Shown here piece by piece: positions 4,567 through 9,064 of a DNA stretch of 9,064 bases. Made by a program: the position numbers and the translations under genes. The stretch is from an uncultured Caryophanales bacterium. Its GTDB lineage: Bacteria; Bacillota_I; Bacilli_A; RF39; UBA660. The first letter of the stretch is position 1. Every line of letters starts with the position of its first letter. The stretch covers positions 1 through 9,064 of the forward strand of contig CAMVPJ010000044.1 of the NCBI GenBank assembly GCA_947169395.1. The letters run 5' to 3'. Below the pieces are notes generated by a model. It made no database searches. It had not been told where the DNA came from and saw only the letters and a program-made list of their open reading frames with translations.

Positions 4567-7260
4567 ATGAAACTTAGATACAAATTTATGATTCGTCGAG
4601 ATATAAATAACTTGAATAAGATACCTTTAAATGAGTTGTCTTGGGAGATAATTAATTATGCATTAAAACGTGGATTCACTCGTTTTAATGCGATAGATGA
4701 TCGATATGATAAATATAAAGATTATGTTATATGGAATTTAAATTCTGAAACATCTTTAAGTTATATTAGTAAATTAATTAATCAAAATAACGAATTATTA
4801 AGAGATAGAGATATTAAAAATAAGATTATAGATGTTATTAATTTAAGTATGGATAATCAAAAAAATATTGATATAATATTAGAATTAATTAAATTAACAA
4901 ATGATATGGATTATATAATCAATTATAAAAATAAAGATAAAATGCCTGATATTAGAAAACAAGAATTTTATGAATTATTAGTTGAAAAATATGAATATGA
5001 TAAACTACCTGAAGAGTTTACAAAAAACAATACTATACTTGGAAAAATGTATTTAGATAAAGACATTAATAATATAGAATTATTCTTAAAAAATAATAAT
5101 GGGTATTATAATGTAGATGAGATATTAAATATAATTATAGAAAATTGTAATAGTGATAAAATTTTTTCTATTTTAATAAATGTTTTAAAAAATAATAAAG
5201 TTACAAATGAAATATGGAAAAAAATAGTAAGTGAAGTATGTGATAATTTTAACAAATTTTATATTCTTTATAATAATTTTGAAGAATTAAATAATAGCGA
5301 AATTATGAATATTGTGTCTTCTTTAATAAATAATAAAATAATTATTAACTCTGATGATTTAGAAGATAAAAATAAATTGAATTTGATATGCAGAATAATA
5401 TTGATGAGTAAAAAAATATTTGAAAATAGCGAATTAATATTGAAAATTGTTGAGAAGCTTGAAAAAGAAGGAGATGAGATTCCATTTACAGATGCTGGTT
5501 TATATATAGCATGTGAAAAAACTAATTATAAAGTAACAAAAGATTCTCCTAATTGTTTGAAAAGAAATATTGATTTGGTAATTATTGCATTAAAGAGTAA
5601 TACTATATCCTTAAAAGATTTAAATATAAATAATTTCATAGATTGTCCAATTGAAAAAGTATTAGAAATGGTAAATCTTGGACTACATAACAAAGATGAT
5701 GAGAAAACAATAGATAGCTATAAAAAAATTATTAGCGGAAAATTAACAGGTGAAGTAAAAGAATATAAAAATGATATAAAATATTTGAATTTTAGTACAA
5801 TTGATGAAGCTTATTATGATTATATTATTACTAATATTCCTGAGAATGTTTGTGATATATACTTGTCAAATAATGATTCGCCATTATTAAATGATAAAAT
5901 CAGTGAGTGGTATAATAGTATTAAATTATTTGATGTTGATAAAATTAATAAATTTATTGAAGCTATTAAAAGAAATAATAGAGATATTAAACTTAATTTC
6001 ATAATTGGACAAGAAGATGAAGAAGTTAGTACAGAACTATTACAAAAAATAAGTGATTTAGATATGATAGTTTTTAATTCTATAAATCAAAAAAATAGAA
6101 TAAATGGATTAGAATTATTAACACTAAATAAAACACTTGATTTATTTGTTGAAGATATAAAAAATAGTGATTTAAGTCCTTATGAAAGATATGTTGCAGT
6201 ATATGATATAGTCAAAAGTTTTAAAAAATATAAAGATTATCCTTGTAATGAAAATCAAGAAACAGAATTATATGATCAAAGCAGGTCTATTTATCTAATT
6301 ATGCAAAATGATTATATGGTATGTGTAGGATATGCTAATTTGCTTCATAGTTTATTGAAAAGAGTAGGAATAAATTCAGTCTCATATTCTTGGCCTGAAG
6401 GAAAACATAAACTTAATTATATAAAAATAAGAGATGAAAAATATGGTATAGATGGTATATTTAAAAGTGATCCAACAAACGATAATTATGCTATTAATAA
6501 TCCAATTAATACAGGATATGATAATATTAATTTAAATATTGAATTAGAATTTGAAACAATACTAGATCAATTTCTAAATTCTGGTATAGAGTATATTAAT
6601 CAGTTAGATGAATCACAGAAAAGTGAATTATATAAATATATTATTGAATTAGATAGTGAATTGAAGGATTTAAATTCTTCAAATGAAACTTTTAAAATGT
6701 TTTATCAGAAATATCAAGGTCAGAATAGTAAATCAATTTCTGCTAATAAGACAATTTGCGCAATAATATCTGTTAAAGAACATATTGCAGGTAGAAAATT
6801 TACTGATGACGAAATAAGAAGAGAAAGAAATGAATTAATTGTAGATGAGTTTGATAGTGAAATAGGTTCGATTGATTATAGTAATGATTTAATAAATTAT
6901 AAAGAAGAATTATTTAAAATGAAGTATTTAGACTTTATTAAGACTCCAAAATCCTACAAAAGACATTGTTTTAATGAAATTATAAAACAATTAAGTACTC
7001 AATTAAATGTTAGAGTATCAATGGATAAAGATAATATTAGTATAATTTATATTAATTTATCAGAAGAAGAAATTGCTTATTTAAAGCAGAAATTTTCAGG
7101 GATAGGAATAAAAGTAACTACTACAAAAAAAGCTGGTAAATTATATTTAAAAGCTTATTTAACAGAAATTTTAAAAGAAGAAACTATAGGAAATATTTTA
7201 TTTGAAAAAATACCTGAAATTCAGGAAATGCTTTCTTTAAATAATAATAAAGAATTATAA
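4567..7260 (+). CDS. Large uncharacterised protein with a transglutaminase-like (Cys-His-Asp) core
   Basis: An 897-aa protein, very rich in Asn, Ile, Lys and Asp, with no signal peptide or membrane segment, so probably cytoplasmic. I do not recognise the whole protein. Residues about 1-480 look like irregular all-helical repeats. Residues about 535-640 resemble the transglutaminase-like/cysteine-protease fold: a helical lead-in (LSPYERYVAVYDIVKSFKKY), then MVCVGYANLLHSLLKRVGI with candidate nucleophile C586, H614 in GKHKLNYIKI, and D629 in YGIDGIF (D635 in SDPTND is an alternative). The C-H-D order and the 15-residue H-to-D gap suit the family. Residues about 690-890 are a further mixed region of unknown kind. 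A good ribosome site, GGAGG, lies 4 nt before the ATG. The gene has its own promoter and a strong terminator, so it is probably transcribed alone although it sits directly before spoIIGA. It could be a protease, cross-linking enzyme or inactive scaffold; the sequence does not decide. Confidence 0.7.
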   Translation: MKLRYKFMIRRDINNLNKIPLNELSWEIINYALKRGFTRFNAIDDRYDKYKDYVIWNLNSETSLSYISKLINQNNELLRDRDIKNKIIDVINLSMDNQKNIDIILELIKLTNDMDYIINYKNKDKMPDIRKQEFYELLVEKYEYDKLPEEFTKNNTILGKMYLDKDINNIELFLKNNNGYYNVDEILNIIIENCNSDKIFSILINVLKNNKVTNEIWKKIVSEVCDNFNKFYILYNNFEELNNSEIMNIVSSLINNKIIINSDDLEDKNKLNLICRIILMSKKIFENSELILKIVEKLEKEGDEIPFTDAGLYIACEKTNYKVTKDSPNCLKRNIDLVIIALKSNTISLKDLNINNFIDCPIEKVLEMVNLGLHNKDDEKTIDSYKKIISGKLTGEVKEYKNDIKYLNFSTIDEAYYDYIITNIPENVCDIYLSNNDSPLLNDKISEWYNSIKLFDVDKINKFIEAIKRNNRDIKLNFIIGQEDEEVSTELLQKISDLDMIVFNSINQKNRINGLELLTLNKTLDLFVEDIKNSDLSPYERYVAVYDIVKSFKKYKDYPCNENQETELYDQSRSIYLIMQNDYMVCVGYANLLHSLLKRVGINSVSYSWPEGKHKLNYIKIRDEKYGIDGIFKSDPTNDNYAINNPINTGYDNINLNIELEFETILDQFLNSGIEYINQLDESQKSELYKYIIELDSELKDLNSSNETFKMFYQKYQGQNSKSISANKTICAIISVKEHIAGRKFTDDEIRRERNELIVDEFDSEIGSIDYSNDLINYKEELFKMKYLDFIKTPKSYKRHCFNEIIKQLSTQLNVRVSMDKDNISIIYINLSEEEIAYLKQKFSGIGIKVTTTKKAGKLYLKAYLTEILKEETIGNILFEKIPEIQEMLSLNNNKEL

Positions 7261-7276
7261 TTAAATATTTAAAATT

Positions 7277-7306
7277 AAAAAGCGACATAAATGTATCGCT
7301 TTTTTT
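7277..7306 (+). terminator. Intrinsic terminator between the transglutaminase-like gene and spoIIGA
   Basis: AAAAAGCGA (7277-7285) pairs perfectly with TCGCTTTTT (7296-7304) and a T-run extends to 7306. The inner CAT/ATG can pair further. It is A-rich on the left and T-rich on the right, so it could also work from the opposite strand. It occupies the apparent upstream extension of the spoIIGA frame, which argues against a start at 7291. Confidence 0.85.
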
Positions 7307-7329
7307 ATTATACTTATCTTGGTGATTCA

Positions 7330-8103
7330 ATGAAAGTATATGTAGATTATGTCATGTTTATTAATTTTATGTTAGATTTCATCTTATTACTTGGTGTATC
7401 TATTATACTTAAAAGAAGAGTTAGCATTAAAAGAGTAATAGTAGGAGCCTTTATTGGTGGACTAAGTATACTAGGTTTATTTATTCCTATGAATAATATA
7501 ATACTATTTATATTTAAAGTATTTATAAGTATTATTATGACTGTTGTTACATTTAGATTTAAAAATATAAAATATACTATAATTAATTTATTATATTTAT
7601 ATATGTTAAGTATATTTTTAGGAGGATTTTTATATTTTATAAATGATCAGTTTAGCAAACGAAAAGGTTTAGTATTTATTAATAATGGTTTTAGTATAAC
7701 TATTATATTTATTCTAATAATAAGTCCTATAGTAATATATCTATATACAAGACAGTTAAATAGTATTAAGAATATTTATAATAATTATATGAATGTAAGT
7801 ATATATTATAAAGATAAATATATTACTTGTACTGGTTATATGGATAGTGGTAATAACTTATCATATTTAGGTAATTCTGTCATATTATTAGATAAACGGA
7901 AGTTTATATTTAATATAGAAAAATATATGTTTGTACCACTAATAACTGTGAGTGGGAGTAGCATAGTTAAATGTTTTAAACCAGATAAAGTAGTTATTAA
8001 TAATAAAGTATATAAGAAAATATTAGTAGGTATTATAGATGATATTGGTATTGATAATATTGATGTAATACTTAATAATAAATTAGGAGGATTAGATGAT
8101 TAA
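7330..8103 (+). CDS. spoIIGA: SpoIIGA, sporulation sigma-E factor processing peptidase
   Basis: A 257-aa membrane aspartic protease that removes the pro-sequence of sigma-E in the mother cell during sporulation, after a signal from the forespore (role from the Bacillus family). About five hydrophobic helices (roughly 5-27, 35-52, 54-74, 81-103, 122-140) are followed by a soluble domain with the D-S-G-N motif at D172-N175, carrying the catalytic aspartate. The identification rests on this topology, the N-terminus MKVYVDYVMFINFMLDF and the adjacent sigE gene. It is shorter than the Bacillus subtilis protein (about 309 aa), mainly in the protease part. The frame is open from an ATG at 7291, but that codon lies inside a terminator stem and adds unconserved residues. 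The ATG at 7330 follows GGTGAT (7321-7326) and gives the family N-terminus. A TATACT box (7309-7314) is the only promoter-like element between terminator and start. The gene overlaps sigE by 8 nt. Confidence 0.9.
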   Translation: MKVYVDYVMFINFMLDFILLLGVSIILKRRVSIKRVIVGAFIGGLSILGLFIPMNNIILFIFKVFISIIMTVVTFRFKNIKYTIINLLYLYMLSIFLGGFLYFINDQFSKRKGLVFINNGFSITIIFILIISPIVIYLYTRQLNSIKNIYNNYMNVSIYYKDKYITCTGYMDSGNNLSYLGNSVILLDKRKFIFNIEKYMFVPLITVSGSSIVKCFKPDKVVINNKVYKKILVGIIDDIGIDNIDVILNNKLGGLDD

Positions 8104-8782
8104 GAAAATAATTAATTTTATTAGAAATTTATTTAGATTAGATAGTGTACACTTTATAGGTAGTACAGATAAACTACCCGCACCACTTAGTAAAGAAGAA
8201 GAAATAGAATATGTAAAACTAAGTATGGAAGGAGATATGCATGCGCGTTCTAAACTTATTGAACATAATTTAAGATTAGTAGTTTTTCTAGCTAAGAAGT
8301 ATGAAAATACTGGAGTTGATTTAGAAGATTTAGTGAGTATTGGTTCTATTGGACTTATTAAAGGAGTAAATACATATAAACTTGATAAGAATATAAAACT
8401 TGCAACTTATGCATCACGTTGTATAGATAATGAGATCTTAATGTTTTTAAGAAAGAATAAAAGAAGAAAAGGAGAAGTTAGTTTTGAAGATAGTCTTTCA
8501 TATGATGCAGAAGGAAATGAACTACATCTAGAGGATATATTAGGTACAGATGAAGATATAGTAACACGTGGATTAGAAGAAGAATTAGAAAAAAGACTAC
8601 TTTATAGTGAGATTAAGAATTTAAAAGATAGAGATAAAAAAATAATGATAATGAGATATGGACTTTATGGAACTAAAGAATACACGCAAAAAGAAGTAGC
8701 TAGTATGATGAATATATCACAGTCATATATATCTAGAATAGAAAAGAAAATAATAAACAAGTTAAAATTAAAACATGGATAG
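8096..8782 (+). CDS. sigE: RNA polymerase sporulation sigma factor E (pro-sigma-E)
   Basis: A 228-aa sigma-70 family factor that directs early mother-cell sporulation genes. Region 2 (about 50-125) contains RSKLIEHNLRLVVFLAKKYENTG, DLEDLVSIGSIGLIKGVNTY and KLATYASRCIDNEILMFLR, all very close to Bacillus SigE as I remember it. Region 4 has the helix-turn-helix TQKEVASMMNISQSYISRIEKK (197-218). Residues 1-22 are a basic/hydrophobic pro-sequence ending in HFIG, which aligns with the YYIG processing area of Bacillus pro-sigma-E but is about seven residues shorter. SigK is close in sequence, but the upstream spoIIGA and the GTDEDI segment favour SigE. The ATG lies inside the end of spoIIGA with AGGAGG (8085-8090) 5 nt upstream, so the two are translationally coupled and made together. 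The sigG gene, which often follows in Bacillus and Clostridium, is absent; a terminator follows instead. Confidence 0.95.
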   Translation: MIKKIINFIRNLFRLDSVHFIGSTDKLPAPLSKEEEIEYVKLSMEGDMHARSKLIEHNLRLVVFLAKKYENTGVDLEDLVSIGSIGLIKGVNTYKLDKNIKLATYASRCIDNEILMFLRKNKRRKGEVSFEDSLSYDAEGNELHLEDILGTDEDIVTRGLEEELEKRLLYSEIKNLKDRDKKIMIMRYGLYGTKEYTQKEVASMMNISQSYISRIEKKIINKLKLKHG

Positions 8783-8816
8783 TAATAAAATACTAATAAA
8801 AATTAATAGAATAATA

Positions 8817-8854
8817 AAAGCTAAAAAATTTTAATTTTAAGCTTTATTTTTTTT
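8817..8854 (+). terminator. Intrinsic terminator after sigE
   Basis: AAAGCT (8817-8822) pairs with AGCTTT (8840-8845). After one A-A mismatch the stem continues AAAA (8824-8827) with TTTT (8835-8838). Eight T residues follow (8847-8854). It ends the spoIIGA-sigE transcript about 35 bp after the sigE stop. Confidence 0.75.
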
Positions 8855-8871
8855 GGTTTTTTTTGTATAAT
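8843..8871 (+). promoter_or_regulatory. Promoter for the second (interrupted) prepilin gene
   Basis: A perfect -10 TATAAT (8866-8871) has a degenerate -35 TTTATT (8843-8848) at a 17-bp spacing. Initiation near 8878 would give a leader of about 105 nt before the ATG at 8982. The leader holds AAGGTAGGGTGGTG-type purine-rich sequence (from 8880) and a possible 19-codon frame beginning GTG at 8891 (stop 8948-8950). I do not support that frame as a gene. Confidence 0.5.
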
Positions 8872-8981
8872 AGTACTGGAAGGTAGGGTGGTGAAAGATA
8901 GTATTATAAAATGTATAAAAAGTGGGTCATGGTATACACTAAAAATATAACCATAGTATTTTTAAAGAAAGAAGGTAAAAT

Positions 8982-9020
8982 ATGAAACAAAATAAAAAAG
9001 CTTTTACACGAGACTGCTGA
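8982..9020 (+). pseudogene. Interrupted second prepilin gene (N-terminus only)
   Basis: An ATG with ribosome site GAAGG (8971-8975) opens MKQNKKAFT, the exact form of a class III prepilin leader and matching MKKSNRAFT of the gene at 142. Instead of continuing as LIEL, the frame turns to RDC and stops at TGA (9018-9020). Homology ends after ACA at 9008. The following bases (from 9009, GAGACTGCTGAAAAAGTC onward) are unrelated to a pilin and contain AGACT/AGTCT self-complementarity. They resemble the end of an insertion sequence, although I cannot name it. The intact promoter, leader and ribosome site indicate that the gene was functional until recently, or is switched by DNA rearrangement, or that the assembly joins wrongly here. 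Confidence 0.6.
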
Positions 9021-9064
9021 AAAAGTCTGTCAAGGAAGATAGCGATTAGAAACAAATAGTTTAT
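9009..9064. mobile_element. Possible left end of an inserted element, cut by the window edge
   Basis: Sequence after the prepilin break point starts CGAGACTGCTGAAAAAGTC (9009-9027). It reminds me, from memory only, of IS1182-type terminal repeats. No transposase frame or second terminal repeat is within the window, so this is a weak call that depends on what lies beyond 9064. Confidence 0.35.

Noticed and set aside
5820..6002. 60-codon leucine/isoleucine-rich frame on the minus strand resembling a membrane peptide
   Set aside because: It is the reverse complement of Asn/Asp/Lys-rich coding sequence in the 897-aa gene, which naturally reads as hydrophobic. No start signals are visible.
7281..7287. 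TGTCGCT on the minus strand as a Spo0A box (TGNCGAA)
   Set aside because: Only five of seven positions match, and the bases are already explained by the terminator stem.
7291..7329. N-terminal extension of SpoIIGA (MYRFFYYTYLGDS)
   Set aside because: The ATG at 7291 is inside the terminator hairpin, has no ribosome site and adds residues unlike the family. The ATG at 7330 gives the normal N-terminus.
8891..8950. 19-codon GTG-started frame in the leader of the second prepilin
   Set aside because: It is very short with a non-ATG start and no recognisable sequence. The purine-rich stretch before it may be chance.

Overview
The window is about 9.1 kb of very AT-rich DNA with every recognisable gene on the + strand. 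A spoIIGA-sigE pair at 7330-8782 places it in an endospore-forming (or ancestrally spore-forming) low-GC Firmicute. The strong AGGAGG ribosome sites, TATAAT/extended -10 promoters and type IV prepilins fit an uncultured gut-type Bacilli/Clostridia-like lineage. I cannot name the genus.

Layout. (1) 16-1125: a strong promoter drives a long type IV prepilin-like protein. Its C-terminal part resembles C-type-lectin/DUF6273-like domains and ends in a GC-rich patch (about 60% GC over 1001-1080) packed with NNC codons, the pattern left by adenine-directed mutagenesis in a diversity-generating retroelement (DGR) target. No template repeat or reverse transcriptase lies in the window. (2) 1122-1350: a hairpin at the stop codon, three consecutive triloop hairpins and a 15-bp-stem terminator. 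(3) 1397-3081: a 42-aa small gene overlapping (ATGA) a large serine recombinase of the TnpX/TndX type. A 10-bp direct repeat at the 3' ends of the prepilin and recombinase genes (1120-1129, 3080-3089) could mark the ends of a roughly 2-kb element. (4) 3313-4467: a metallophosphoesterase with a four-helix membrane anchor. (5) 4567-7260: an 897-aa protein I cannot name, with a transglutaminase-like Cys-His-Asp core near residues 540-640. (6) 7330-8782: spoIIGA-sigE, the sporulation protease and its pro-sigma-E substrate, translationally overlapped. (7) 8817-9064: terminator, promoter, a leader of about 105 nt and a second prepilin start (MKQNKKAFT) that breaks off after nine codons into unrelated sequence, probably the end of an inserted element.

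Together: two prepilin loci, one probably hypervariable and one interrupted, flank a housekeeping/sporulation segment, with a site-specific recombinase next to the variable pilin. The prepilin with its DGR-like variable region and hairpin array is the most interesting part. The SpoIIGA start is placed at 7330 and the recombinase start at 1522, both downstream of the longest open-frame ATG.
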